This document shows positions 1 through 8,772 of a DNA stretch of 64,000 bases, in pieces. The notes beneath the pieces are model-generated. The model saw only the letters and a program-made list of their open reading frames with translations. It was not told the DNA's origin and searched no databases. The position numbers and the translations under genes were made by a program. The DNA is from Roseivivax sp. GX 12232 (lineage in GTDB: Bacteria > Pseudomonadota > Alphaproteobacteria > Rhodobacterales > Rhodobacteraceae), in the NCBI RefSeq assembly GCF_021272185.1, contig NZ_JAJSEC010000003.1, positions 186,001 through 250,000 on the forward strand, read 5' to 3'. How positions within the stretch are numbered: the first letter of the stretch is position 1; each line of letters starts with the position of its first letter.

Positions 1-486
1 GGGCGCATGCTCCGGGGTCAGCCGCCAGCGGCTCTCGACCCCCGCCGCGCCGCCGGGATCGGGGGTCAGCAACAGCCCCGTCGGGCGCAGCCCGCCCTGG
101 CTGCCGGCCTCGGCGGCGAGCTGCAGGCGCCGCACCGGGGTCAGCGCGGGCGGCGCATCGAGATCGGCCACCGCCAGCGCCGTGGCGCCCGAGCGCAGCG
201 TCTCCTCCAGCGCCCAGAGCCGGTCGGCCGGGCGCCGCGCGGCCACGAAGAGAAGCCGCCCGGGGTCGCAATAGGGCGCCAGCCCCTCGGCGGCGAGCCC
301 GGCGGCCTCGGCGTCTCCGATCCAGACCACCGCCCCCGTGCAGCGCCCGGCCAGCGCCGCGGCGAAGGCATGGCGGCCAAGCCCGCAGGCCTCGTGCACC
401 CGGCCCTCGGTCAGGCGGATGTCCCCGACAAGCGTCAGGGCCGGCGCGGCGGTCTGGGGTTTGCGGGCAAGGAGCGTGTCGGGCAT
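1..486 (-). CDS. imuA: ImuA-like SOS mutagenesis protein (N-terminal part, runs off the window)
   Basis: The reverse strand is open from an ATG at 486 to the window edge (162 codons). The protein carries motifs I associate with Rhodobacteraceae ImuA: HEACGLGRHAFA near residue 32, DPGRLLFVAARRPADRLWALE near 74-93 and LTPVRRLQLAAEAG. ImuA is a RecA/SulA-fold partner of ImuB and DnaE2 in damage-induced translesion mutagenesis. A perfect alphaproteobacterial LexA box lies 18 bp upstream of the start, as expected for an imuA-imuB-dnaE2 cassette; the other two genes would lie outside the window. The family call rests on recalled motifs, not a search. Confidence 0.8.
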   Translation of the reverse strand, partial: MPDTLLARKPQTAAPALTLVGDIRLTEGRVHEACGLGRHAFAAALAGRCTGAVVWIGDAEAAGLAAEGLAPYCDPGRLLFVAARRPADRLWALEETLRSGATALAVADLDAPPALTPVRRLQLAAEAGSQGGLRPTGLLLTPDPGGAAGVESRWRLTPEHAP

Positions 487-503
487 GGGCTCAAATGTAG
501 CGT

Positions 504-518
504 GTTCCTATTTTGTTC
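504..518. promoter_or_regulatory. LexA (SOS) box GTTC-N7-GTTC
   Basis: GTTC at 504-507 and GTTC at 515-518 are separated by exactly seven bases. This direct repeat is the established LexA operator of Rhodobacter and other alphaproteobacteria. It sits 18 bp from the imuA start and about 100 bp from modA, so imuA is the likely target. Confidence 0.85.
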
Positions 519-620
519 TCAAGTGCGACGCGACAGGGCAGCGACCAAAGGCGGCTTGCCGGGCGGGCCGGCCGCATGCCACCCATGGGCGCAGGACCCC
601 TGCCGGAGCCGGACCCGCCG

Positions 621-1466
621 ATGCGCCTTCTGCCGCTTCTACTCCTGATGATCCTCGGTGCCGGCCTGCCGGCGCGGGGGGCGGAGCTGACCGTCTTTGC
701 CGCCGCCTCGACTCGCGAGGTGCTGGAAGCCGCGGCGGCGCGCTACGCCGAGACCCGGGACGTCACGATCCGCGTCGCCCCGGCGGGCAGCGCCACGCTC
801 GCCCGGCAGATCGCCCGGGGCGCCCCGGCGGATCTGTTCGTTTCGGCCAATCCGGGCTGGATGGACTGGCTGGAAGGCGAGGGCGCGCTGGCGGGGGCGC
901 CGCAGGTGCTCTTCGGCAATCGGCTGGTGTTGATCGGCCATGGCGCGGGGCCGGATGAGGCGCTCGGTGACGCGGCGGAGGCGCCCGGCGGGCAGGGGGG
1001 TGACACGGCATCGGACCCCTCCGCCACCCAAAGCGCAGACCTGCCCGAGGTCACCCGGACCACCCCGATCCTCGAGCGGCTCGGCCCCGAAGGGCGGCTC
1101 GCGGTGGCGCTGACCGACGCGGTGCCGGCGGGGCTCTATGCCCGGGCGGCGCTCGAGAGCCTGGGCCTCTGGGAGGGGCTCGCCCCCCGGCTGGCCGAGA
1201 CCGACAGCGTCCGCGCGGCGCTCGCGCTGGTGGCGCTCGGCGAGGCGCCCCTGGGCGTGGTCTATGCCACCGACGCCCGGGCCGAGCCCCGGGTGCAAGC
1301 CCTCGCGGTCTTCCCCGAGACCAGCCACCCGCCGATCCGCTACCCGGCCGCGGTCACCCGCTCCGCCCGCGCCCCCGAGGCCGCCGCGGCCTTCCTGGAC
1401 TGGCTCGCCGGGCCCGAGGCCCAGGCCATCTACCGGCGCCACGGCTTCCCGCCGGTGCCGGACTAG
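621..1466 (+). CDS. modA: Molybdate ABC transporter substrate-binding protein ModA
   Basis: A 281-residue periplasmic binding protein that captures molybdate or tungstate and delivers it to ModBC. It starts with a signal peptide (MRLLPLLLLMILGAGLPARG, cleavage near residue 21) followed by the family motif LTVFAAASTREVLEAAA. The C-terminal lobe has VPAGLYARAALESLGLW and GVVYATDA, typical of ModA. I chose the ATG at 621 because longer readings would put extra residues before the signal peptide. A low-complexity stretch rich in Gly, Asp, Ser and Thr (about residues 112-142) is inserted where most relatives have a short loop. First gene of modABC, 16 bp before modB. Confidence 0.93.
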   Translation: MRLLPLLLLMILGAGLPARGAELTVFAAASTREVLEAAAARYAETRDVTIRVAPAGSATLARQIARGAPADLFVSANPGWMDWLEGEGALAGAPQVLFGNRLVLIGHGAGPDEALGDAAEAPGGQGGDTASDPSATQSADLPEVTRTTPILERLGPEGRLAVALTDAVPAGLYARAALESLGLWEGLAPRLAETDSVRAALALVALGEAPLGVVYATDARAEPRVQALAVFPETSHPPIRYPAAVTRSARAPEAAAAFLDWLAGPEAQAIYRRHGFPPVPD

Positions 1467-1482
1467 GGTATCGGCAGAAGGG

Positions 1483-2178
1483 ATGGAGAGCCTCGGACCC
1501 GAAGCCTGGGAGGCGGTGCGCCTTTCGCTCAAGGTCGCCTTCTGGGCGACGCTCGTGGCGCTGCCGCCGGGGCTGGCGGTGGCCTACCTGCTCGCGCGCG
1601 GGCGCTTCCCGGGCCACGGGCTTCTGAACGGGCTGGTGCATCTGCCCTTGATCCTGCCGCCGGTGGTGACCGGCTACCTGCTGCTTCTGAGCTTCGGGCG
1701 GCAGGGCTGGCTCGGCGCCCCGCTCGAGGCGGTCTTCGGCATCAGCCTGGCCTTCCGCTGGACCGGGGCGGCGCTGGCCGCGGGCATCATGGCCTTTCCG
1801 CTCCTGGTGCGCGCGATCCGGCTGGCGATCGAGGCGGTGGACCCCGGCCTCGAGGAGGCGGCGGCGACGCTCGGGGCCTCGCGGGCACGGGTCTTTGCCA
1901 CGGTGACCCTGCCGCTGATCCTGCCCGGGGTGATCGCCGGCGCGGTCCTGGCCTTCGCCAAGGCCATGGGCGAGTTCGGCGCCACGATCACCTTCGTGTC
2001 GAACATCCCAGGCCAGACCCAGACCGTGCCGACCGCGATCTATGCCTTCCTGCAGGTGCCGGGCGGCGAGGGCGCGGCGATGACGCTGGTGGTGATCTCC
2101 ATCGCGCTGTCGCTCGGGGCGCTTTTCGTCTCGGAGTGGCTGGCGCGGCGGGTCGCGCGGCGGGTGGCCGGGCGATGA
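1483..2178 (+). CDS. modB: Molybdate ABC transporter permease ModB
   Basis: A 231-residue inner-membrane permease with about five membrane segments. The cytoplasmic EAA loop that contacts the ATPase is visible as EEAAATLGASRARVFATVTLP (split around residues 125-145), followed by LPLILPGVIAGAVLAFAKA and a conserved GEFGATITFVSNIPGQTQT. An AAGGG-type ribosome site precedes the ATG at 1483. The stop codon overlaps the modC start in an ATGA arrangement, so modB and modC are probably translationally coupled. Confidence 0.94.
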   Translation: MESLGPEAWEAVRLSLKVAFWATLVALPPGLAVAYLLARGRFPGHGLLNGLVHLPLILPPVVTGYLLLLSFGRQGWLGAPLEAVFGISLAFRWTGAALAAGIMAFPLLVRAIRLAIEAVDPGLEEAAATLGASRARVFATVTLPLILPGVIAGAVLAFAKAMGEFGATITFVSNIPGQTQTVPTAIYAFLQVPGGEGAAMTLVVISIALSLGALFVSEWLARRVARRVAGR

Positions 2179-3269
2179 CGCTTTCCGTCGCGATCAAAAA
2201 GCGCCTCGGCGCCTTCGGCCTCGACCTCGATTTCGAGGCGCCCGACGGGGTGACGGCGCTTTTCGGGCGCTCGGGCGCGGGCAAGACCTCGCTAGTGCAT
2301 GCCATCGCGGGGCTGATGCGGCCCGACGCCGGGCGCATCGCGCTCAACGGCGATCTGCTGTTCGATGCCGAGCGGCGGCGCGACCTGCCGGTGCACCGGC
2401 GGCGGCTCGGCTATGTCTTCCAGGAAAGCCGGCTTTTTCCGCATCTGAACGTGCGGCAGAACCTGCTTTACGGCCGCCGCGCGCGGCATCTGCGGGGCGA
2501 GGGGGACCTGGCCCATGTGACCGAGCTTCTGGGGCTCGGCCCGCTTCTCGACCGGCGGCCCGGGGCGCTTTCGGGCGGCGAGGCGCAGCGCGTGGCGATC
2601 GGCCGGGCGCTTCTGTCGGAGCCCCGGATGCTGCTCATGGACGAGCCGCTGGCGGCGCTCGACGCGCCGCGCAAGGGCGAGATCCTGCCTTACCTGGAGC
2701 GCCTGCGGGCCGAGACCGGCCTGCCGATCCTCTACGTCAGCCACAACCTCTCCGAGGTGGCGCGGCTGGCGACGCACTTGGTGGTGCTCGAGGGCGGGCG
2801 GGTGCTGAAATCGGGCCCCATCGGGGCGCTGCTGTCGGACCCGGACCTGGTATCGGTCATGGGCCTGCGCGAGGCCGGGGCGGTGCTGACCGCCCGGGTC
2901 GCGGGGCATGAGGCCGACGGGCTGACCACGCTCGAGGCCGCCGGCGGGCGGCTCTACCTGCCGCGCATCGAGGCGGCGCCGGGCTCGGAGCTGCGGGTGC
3001 GGATCCTGGCGCAGGACGTGATCGTGGCGACCGAGCCGCCGCGCGGGATCTCGGCCCTGAACGTGCTGCCCGCGACGGTCAAAGCGATCCGCCGCGGCGA
3101 GGGGCCGGGCATGGTCGCCCAGCTCGACCTCGGCGGCGACACGATCCTCGCGCGGGTGACCCAGCGCAGCGCCGAGGCCCTGGGCCTGGTCCCCGGCCGC
3201 GCCTGCTACGCGGTGATGAAGACGGTCGCCGTGGCGCCCGCGGACGTGGGGCAGGGGTTGAGGGGGTGA
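2175..3269 (+). CDS. modC: Molybdate ABC transporter ATP-binding protein ModC
   Basis: A 364-residue ATPase that drives molybdate import. Walker A is GRSGAGKTS near residue 36, the ABC signature is LSGGEAQR, and Walker B is MLLMDEPLAALD, followed by the switch histidine in YVSHN. The C-terminal third (about 285-355) fits the TOBE/MOP domain that binds molybdate, with NVLPATVKAI and ILARVTQRSAEALGL. The length matches ModC. It overlaps modB by 4 nt. No obvious ModE operator was seen upstream of modA, so molybdate regulation is not resolved. Confidence 0.95.
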   Translation: MTLSVAIKKRLGAFGLDLDFEAPDGVTALFGRSGAGKTSLVHAIAGLMRPDAGRIALNGDLLFDAERRRDLPVHRRRLGYVFQESRLFPHLNVRQNLLYGRRARHLRGEGDLAHVTELLGLGPLLDRRPGALSGGEAQRVAIGRALLSEPRMLLMDEPLAALDAPRKGEILPYLERLRAETGLPILYVSHNLSEVARLATHLVVLEGGRVLKSGPIGALLSDPDLVSVMGLREAGAVLTARVAGHEADGLTTLEAAGGRLYLPRIEAAPGSELRVRILAQDVIVATEPPRGISALNVLPATVKAIRRGEGPGMVAQLDLGGDTILARVTQRSAEALGLVPGRACYAVMKTVAVAPADVGQGLRG

Positions 3270-3986
3270 GCTTGGTGGGGTGAGGGCTGAGGTGCTCCGC
3301 CGGAGTGGGGCGCAGATGCCGAGACGCGAAGGGTTCCCGATCGTGGCGCCCCGCTGTTCCGAGGCGCGCCGCTCTCCCCAACATCATCCAAAGTCGCCCT
3401 CCGCGACGTCTTCCCCCCTTGCGCCCGAACAGCATCGAAGATGCCGGGCGCGCGCCGGACCGGCCCGATGGGCCGGCGCTCTTGTGGATGGTGCGGATAG
3501 CTCACCCCTAGCCCTGACCTTTCTGCCATAAAGTGCGCAGCTCGGACCTCAGCAGCGCCGGCCCCCGGTCCGCCGCGCACCCTCTGTTGCAAGGGGCGGA
3601 GGGCGGAATGGTGCCTGTTGCAGTAGGTGGTTCTGCAATTTGGGGGAAGGCGCGTGTGGGGGCGGAGCTGAGTCGGGGCGCAGGACGGCTAGGGGCGAGT
3701 CTGTCTTTGCTTACGAACTCGCTGCCGGTAGCGCGCCTTCTCTTCACTGGCCTTTACCTGCCCCCATGGCGGCATCTGCCACCCCGACTCGCCCGTCGTT
3801 CCTCCTGACCCCATACCTGCTCCAAAAGCCGCGCTACCGGCCGCGCCTCCTGAAGCTGAACCAATCCGGCACCCATCCTCCAGCCCTCCAATCCAAACCC
3901 ACCGCCTCCCAGCCCACTCCCCCCAACCAAGGGCTTGCGGACCGGGCGCGGGCCGCTAGGGTCGCGCGCGACAAAGGAGACCCCCG
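3270..3986. other. Intergenic region with one ~182-bp dispersed element
   Basis: This 717-bp spacer separates modC from the aldo/keto reductase gene. Its middle is the dispersed element at 3415-3596. The rest shows no convincing gene; short open frames here lack ribosome sites and recognisable protein features. An AAAGGAG ribosome site for the next gene lies just before 3987. Confidence 0.7.
3415..3596 (+). repeat. 182-bp dispersed inverted-repeat element, copy 1
   Basis: It begins CCCCTTGC (3415-3422) and ends GCAAGGGG (3589-3596), a perfect 8-bp terminal inverted repeat. Inside the left end a small hairpin is followed by GGGCGCGCGCCGGACCGG. The right arm is partly decayed in this copy (GTCCGCCGCGCACCC). 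The middle contains the family marks GATAGCTCAC, GCCCTGACCT and CATAAAGTGC. It lies 145 bp downstream of modC. Confidence 0.85.
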
Positions 3987-5030
3987 ATGAGACGAAACCC
4001 CCTTGGCCGCTCCGGCATCGAGGTCAGCGCCTTCTGCCTCGGCACCATGACCTTCGGCAGCCAGACCGACGCCGCCACCGCCCACCGCCAGATCGAGGCC
4101 GCCTCCGCCGCCGGCATCGACTTCATGGATGCCGCCGAGATGTATCCCGTGAACCCGGTCACCGCCGAGACCGTGGGCCGCACCGAGGAGATCCTCGGCG
4201 ACTGGTTCGCCAAGTCCGGCCGCCGCAGCGACTGGGTCCTGGCCACCAAGGTCTCGGGCGAGGGCCTCGCCGCGGTGCGCGACGGCGCGCCGATCAGCCC
4301 TTCCACGATGACCGAGGCGCTGGAGGCCTCGCTCAGGCGGCTGCAGACCGATGTCATCGACCTCTACCAGCTGCACTGGCCGAACCGCGGCTCCTATGCC
4401 TTCCGCAAGATGTGGGGCTTCGCGCCCTGGCAGCAGGACCCCGCCGCCGAGCGCCAGCACATGGCCGATGCCCTGGGCTGGGCCGCCGAGCAGGTCGCGC
4501 GCGGCACGATCCGCGCTATGGGCCTCTCGAACGAGAGCGCCTGGGGCACGATGACCTGGAACCGCATCGCCGAGGCCGATGGCCTGCCGCGCATGCAGTC
4601 GGTGCAGAACGAATACTCGCTGCTCTACCGCCATGCCGACACCGACCTCGCCGAGGTCCTCCTGCACGAAGAGGTGGGCTTCCTGCCCTATTCCCCGCTC
4701 GCCGCGGGCCTCCTGTCGGGCAAATACCAGGCCGGCGCGCTGCCCGAGGGCAGCCGCATGGCGATCAACGGCGATCTCGGCGGGCGCAAGGGCGACCGGG
4801 CCTTCGAGGCGGTCGAGACCTACCTGCAGATCGCCCGCGACTTCGGCCACGACCCGGTGCAGATGGCCTTCGCCTGGTCGGCGGCGCGGCCCTTCGTGAC
4901 CTCCTCGATCTTCGGGGCGACCACCTTCGATCAGCTCGAGCATGCGCTCGGGGCGGTGGATGTGACCCTCTCCGAGGAGTGCCTCGCCGCGCTCGACGCC
5001 GCCTGGCGCGCGCATCCCTTCCCCTACTGA
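3987..5030 (+). CDS. Aldo/keto reductase (Tas-like)
   Basis: A 347-residue NADPH-dependent oxidoreductase predicted to reduce carbonyl substrates in the cytoplasm. It opens with NPLGRSGIEVSAFCLGTMTFG, split across the first beta strand. The TIM-barrel catalytic set is visible: Asp and Tyr in DAAEMYP, Lys in ATKVSGEG and His in YQLHWPNR. The region VQNEYSLLYR and the late SIFGATTFDQLEHALGAVD are typical of the Tas/YghZ branch. The ATG at 3987 has AAAGGAG upstream. The substrate cannot be deduced. It appears co-oriented with the exporter gene 57 bp downstream. Confidence 0.9.
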   Translation: MRRNPLGRSGIEVSAFCLGTMTFGSQTDAATAHRQIEAASAAGIDFMDAAEMYPVNPVTAETVGRTEEILGDWFAKSGRRSDWVLATKVSGEGLAAVRDGAPISPSTMTEALEASLRRLQTDVIDLYQLHWPNRGSYAFRKMWGFAPWQQDPAAERQHMADALGWAAEQVARGTIRAMGLSNESAWGTMTWNRIAEADGLPRMQSVQNEYSLLYRHADTDLAEVLLHEEVGFLPYSPLAAGLLSGKYQAGALPEGSRMAINGDLGGRKGDRAFEAVETYLQIARDFGHDPVQMAFAWSAARPFVTSSIFGATTFDQLEHALGAVDVTLSEECLAALDAAWRAHPFPY

Positions 5031-5087
5031 CGGCGCGGGCAAGGCCGGACCGCCCCGCGGCCGGCCTCCGCCCCCAAGGGGTGCGAG

Positions 5088-5993
5088 ATGATGGAACCCT
5101 GGATCCTCTTCACCATCGGCGCGGCGGCCTTCCAGACGCTGCGCTTCACCCTGCACAAGGTGCTGAGCCTCGGCGGGCTCACCAGCACCGGCTCGACGCT
5201 GGCGCGCTTCGCCTATGCGCTGCCCTTCGCGGCGCTCGCCGCCGTGCTCTACCTCGGGCCCGCGCCCGGCGCCTGGCCCGAGATCGCGCCTGCCTTCTGG
5301 GCCTATGCGGGCATCGGCGCGCTGGGCCAGATCCTCGCCACGATCTGTGTCGTGGCGCTTTTCGAGACCCGCAACTTCGCCGTCGGCATCACCTTCAAGA
5401 AGACCGAGGTGATCCAGACCGCGATCCTGGGGCTGATCGTCCTGGGCGAGGTGGTCTCGCCCGGCGGCTGGCTGGCGATCCTGCTGGGTCTCGGCGGCGT
5501 GCTGCTCCTCTCCGAAACCCCGGGCCTCGCGGGGCGCTGGTGGCAGCGGATCGGCCCGCGCGAGGTGGCGCTGGGGCTCGGCTCGGGCTTCTTCTTCGCC
5601 TTCTCGGGTGTGGGCTTCCGCGGCGCCACGCTGGCGATCGGCGCCGAGGATCCGCTGTCCCGCGCGCTCCTGGCGCTGGTCATCGTGACCGCGGCGCAGA
5701 GCCTCGCGCTCACCCTCTGGATGGGCCTGCGCGACCGCGCAGGGCTCGCCGCGGTCTGGGCGGCGCGGCGCCAGGGCGTCTGGCTCGGGCTCGCCTCCAT
5801 GGCCGGCAGCGCCTGCTGGTACAGCGCCTTCACCCTGCAGCAGGCCGCCTATGTGCAGGCCATGGGCCAGATCGAGCTGATCTTCTCGATGATGGTCTCG
5901 GCGCTGGTCTTCCGCGAACGCATCACCCGGCGCGAGCTCGGCGGCATCGGGCTCCTGACGCTGTCGATCCTGGCACTCCTGGTGCTGCTCTAG
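5088..5993 (+). CDS. EamA/DMT family transporter
   Basis: A 301-residue integral membrane protein with about ten hydrophobic segments arranged as two EamA repeats (about residues 1-135 and 150-301). Each repeat ends in a motif linking a glutamate to an outer helix (TEVIQTAILGLIVLGE; QIELIFSMMVSALVFRERI). Family members export amino acids, purines or drug-like metabolites; the substrate here is unknown. Two consecutive ATGs (5088 and 5091) could serve as start. It follows the reductase gene and precedes trmB by 43 bp, so the three may be cotranscribed. Confidence 0.88.
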   Translation: MMEPWILFTIGAAAFQTLRFTLHKVLSLGGLTSTGSTLARFAYALPFAALAAVLYLGPAPGAWPEIAPAFWAYAGIGALGQILATICVVALFETRNFAVGITFKKTEVIQTAILGLIVLGEVVSPGGWLAILLGLGGVLLLSETPGLAGRWWQRIGPREVALGLGSGFFFAFSGVGFRGATLAIGAEDPLSRALLALVIVTAAQSLALTLWMGLRDRAGLAAVWAARRQGVWLGLASMAGSACWYSAFTLQQAAYVQAMGQIELIFSMMVSALVFRERITRRELGGIGLLTLSILALLVLL

Positions 5994-6036
5994 GCCCGTT
6001 GCGGAAAACCCGCGGGGGCGCTATGCCGCCCGCGTC

Positions 6037-6747
6037 ATGTCGAAATCGCATCCCTCCGGCGCCCCCTGGCGCAACTTCTACGGCCGCCTCAAGGGCAAGG
6101 GCCTGCGCCGCGCGCAGGAAGCCTACCTCGAGGAGGATCTCGCAAGCTACGCCCCCGGCGCCGTCGACTGGGAGGCCAATCCCGCGCGCGCGCCCCTGGA
6201 CCTCGAGGCGACCCTCGGCGACCGCCCGGTCTGGCTCGAGGTCGGCTTCGGCGGCGGCGAGCACCTGGTGCACCAGGCGCTGGCCAACCCCGGCACCGGG
6301 ATCATCGGCTGCGAGCCCTATATCAACGGCGTCGCCATGCTGCTCGGCAAGCTGCGCGAGAACCCGGCGGGCAACGTGCGGATCCATCCCGGCGACGTGC
6401 GCGACCTCTTCGACGTGCTGCCCGAGGACTGCCTCGACAAGTGCTTCCTGCTCTATCCCGACCCCTGGCCGAAGAAGAAGCACCACCGCCGCCGCTTCGT
6501 GACGCCGGAGCATCTCGAGCCGCTGGCCCGGGCGATGAAGCCCGGCGCCGAGTTCCGGGTCGCGACCGACATCCCCGACTACGTGCGCCAGACCCTGCAG
6601 GAGGTGCCCCGCGCCGGCTTCCGCTGGCAGGCCGAGGGCCCCGAGGACTGGCGCCGCCCCTGGGACGACTGGCTCTCGACGCGCTACGAGCAGAAGGCCC
6701 TGCGCGAAGGCCGCACGCCGCATTACCTGACCTTCATCAAGACCTGA
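6037..6747 (+). CDS. trmB: tRNA (guanine-N7)-methyltransferase TrmB
   Basis: A 236-residue SAM-dependent enzyme that makes m7G46 in the variable loop of many tRNAs. The SAM site is EVGFGGGEHLVHQA near residue 70. The family hallmark DPWPKKKHHRRRF lies near residues 145-157, and the C-terminal tRNA-contact region TRYEQKALREGRTPHYLTF is intact. Length is normal. An 18-bp perfect palindrome starts 30 bp after the stop and may form a hairpin in the 3' end of the transcript. Confidence 0.96.
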   Translation: MSKSHPSGAPWRNFYGRLKGKGLRRAQEAYLEEDLASYAPGAVDWEANPARAPLDLEATLGDRPVWLEVGFGGGEHLVHQALANPGTGIIGCEPYINGVAMLLGKLRENPAGNVRIHPGDVRDLFDVLPEDCLDKCFLLYPDPWPKKKHHRRRFVTPEHLEPLARAMKPGAEFRVATDIPDYVRQTLQEVPRAGFRWQAEGPEDWRRPWDDWLSTRYEQKALREGRTPHYLTFIKT

Positions 6748-7422
6748 GCGCGGCCGCCGGGGAATCGCACCACCGCCGGGACGCTGCAGCGTCCCCAGTG
6801 AAACACCGCGCGCCCGCGCCTTCCCGCTCCCGGTCAATCGGCCGGGAGGCGGGCTCCACGGCCCGGCGCCTGCGGGCACCCCTCGGCCGGAAATTGAGCC
6901 CCACCTTCCGCGCCCCACCGTCCCCCGGTTCGGCCTCCAGCAGCAGGCCGCGCCACCCCGCGCACCGCCCATAACCCGGCAAGAAGAGCCCCACCGCCCG
7001 CCACCCGCGCCCGACCGATCTCCCTCGTTCGGCCTGCCGCGGCTGACCGCGCCGTTCCGGGCGCACCCCCACTTCAGGCCTGACCGGGCCGAAAATACTC
7101 GCGGGGTGAATGCCGCCCGGCACGGGCGGCAGAGGGGGCGGCGAGCCCCCTCGCGCGCCGGGCACCGGCGCGCCTCCGCCCCGGCCCACCCGGCGCCACG
7201 CGCGGTCCGTCGAGCAAGACCCGCATCATGCCGGCTAGAAGCGCTCGAAGACCGATCCGGTGCATCACGCTCGCCAGGCAAAGCGTAGGACACTGAATGC
7301 ACCACACCCGCCCCAACCACACCCCCCAAACCACCCCCACACCCCCGCCCCCAACCACGACGGATAGACCCCGCCCCGCGGGCTTGCTAAAGCGCGCTCA
7401 AGTCTCAGCGAGGAAGCCCCCC
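6748..7422. other. Intergenic region between trmB and aroA
   Basis: No gene is convincing in these 675 bp. It holds a perfect palindrome at 6778-6795 (GGGACGCTG and its complement), a GAGTATTT-type hairpin repeat at 7072-7174, and a C-rich block at 7322-7352 whose other strand has four runs of five or more G. A GAGGAAG ribosome site for aroA lies just before 7423. Confidence 0.7.
7072..7174 (-). repeat. GAGTATTT-type hairpin repeat, copy 1
   Basis: Read on the minus strand this copy has three successive hairpins (GGCGCGCC..., GAGGGGGCTCGCCGCCCCCTC in part, GCCGCCCGTGCCGGGCGGC) followed by ATTCACCCCGCGAGTATTTT and GGCCCGGTCAGGCC. The copies at 24775, 24920 and 57563 share this plan. The final block is almost identical to that at 24920. 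Confidence 0.75.
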
Positions 7423-8772
7423 ATGTCCGGCCACGGCCCAGCCATCCCGATGCAGTCCAAACCCTCCGGCCCGCTCACCGGCGAGGCGCATGTTCCCGGC
7501 GACAAGTCGATCTCGCACCGATCGCTGATTCTCGGCGCCATGGCGCTGGGCGAAACCCGGGTGACCGGGCTTCTCGAGGGCCAGGACGTGCTCGACACCG
7601 GGGCGGCGATGCGCGCCTTCGGGGCCGAGGTCTGGAAGGACGGCGAGACCTGGGTGATCCGGGGCGTCGGCGTGGGCGGTTTCGCCGAGCCCGACCAGGT
7701 GATCGACTGCGGCAATTCCGGCACCGGGGTGCGGCTGATCATGGGCGCCATGGCGACCTCGCCGATCGCCGCCACCTTCACCGGCGACGCGAGCCTCAAC
7801 GGCCGGCCCATGGCGCGGGTCACCGATCCGCTGGCGCTCTTCGGGGCGCGGGCCTTCGGGCGCTCGGGCGGGCGGCTGCCGATGACCATCCAGGGCGCCG
7901 AGATGCCGGTGCCGGTGCGCTATGCCACGCCGGTGCCCTCGGCGCAGGTGAAATCGGCGGTGCTGCTGGCCGGGCTCAACGCCCCCGGCGAGACCGTGGT
8001 GATCGAGCGCGAGGCGACCCGCGACCACTCCGAGCGGATGCTGGCGGGCTTCGGTGCCAAGGTCCTCAGCGAGGACACCGCCGAGGGCCGGGTGATCACG
8101 CTCACCGGCCAGCCCGAGCTTGCGCCCCAGACCATCGCGGTGCCGCGCGATCCCTCCTCGGCGGCCTTCCCGGTCTGCGCGGCGCTGATCACCGAGGGCT
8201 CGGACGTGCTGGTGCCCAACATCGGGCTGAACCCGACCCGCGCGGGGCTATTCACCACGCTGCGCGAGATGGGCGCGGATCTGACCTACGAGAACGAGCG
8301 CGAGGAGGGCGGCGAGCCCGTGGCGGACCTGCGCGCGCGCTTCTCGCCCGATCTCCAGGGCATCGAGGTGCCGCCCGAGCGCGCCGCCTCGATGATCGAC
8401 GAATATCCCGTCCTCTCGGCGGTCGCGGCCTATGCCCGCGGCAAGACCCACATGCCCGGCGTCAAGGAGCTGCGGGTCAAGGAAAGCGACCGGATCGACG
8501 CCATGGCCGAGGGGCTGCGCGCCAATGGCATCGAGGTCGCCGAGGGCGAGGACTGGTGGACGGTCACGGGCCGCGGCTTCGGCGATGTGACCGGCGGCGC
8601 CCGGGTCGCCTCGCGGCTCGACCACCGGATCGCCATGTCCTTCCTGGTCTTCGGCCTGGCCGCGCGCGACGGGATCACGGTCGACGACGGCGGGCCGATC
8701 GCCACCTCCTTCCCGGTTTTCGAACCGCTCATGCAGGGGCTCGGCGCCGCGATCTGGAGGGCAGAGGGATGA
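7423..8772 (+). CDS. aroA: 3-phosphoshikimate 1-carboxyvinyltransferase (EPSP synthase, class II)
   Basis: A 449-residue enzyme of the shikimate pathway that joins PEP to shikimate-3-phosphate. Recognised by [67 protein letters not shown] and [11 protein letters not shown]. The overall pattern resembles the CP4-type class II enzyme more than the E. coli enzyme. The PEP-site loop reads [10 protein letters not shown], with Gly where CP4 has the alanine linked to glyphosate tolerance. The ATG at 7423 has GAGGAAG upstream; a longer reading into the C-rich spacer is unlikely. The stop overlaps the next gene by 4 nt. Confidence 0.95.
   Translation: MSGHGPAIPMQSKPSGPLTGEAHVPGDKSISHRSLILGAMALGETRVTGLLEGQDVLDTGAAMRAFGAEVWKDGETWVIRGVGVGGFAEPDQVIDCGNSGTGVRLIMGAMATSPIAATFTGDASLNGRPMARVTDPLALFGARAFGRSGGRLPMTIQGAEMPVPVRYATPVPSAQVKSAVLLAGLNAPGETVVIEREATRDHSERMLAGFGAKVLSEDTAEGRVITLTGQPELAPQTIAVPRDPSSAAFPVCAALITEGSDVLVPNIGLNPTRAGLFTTLREMGADLTYENEREEGGEPVADLRARFSPDLQGIEVPPERAASMIDEYPVLSAVAAYARGKTHMPGVKELRVKESDRIDAMAEGLRANGIEVAEGEDWWTVTGRGFGDVTGGARVASRLDHRIAMSFLVFGLAARDGITVDDGGPIATSFPVFEPLMQGLGAAIWRAEG

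Noticed and set aside
3834..5156. A 440-codon minus-strand frame opposite the aldo/keto reductase
   Set aside because: It mirrors a clear enzyme gene and has no recognisable features.
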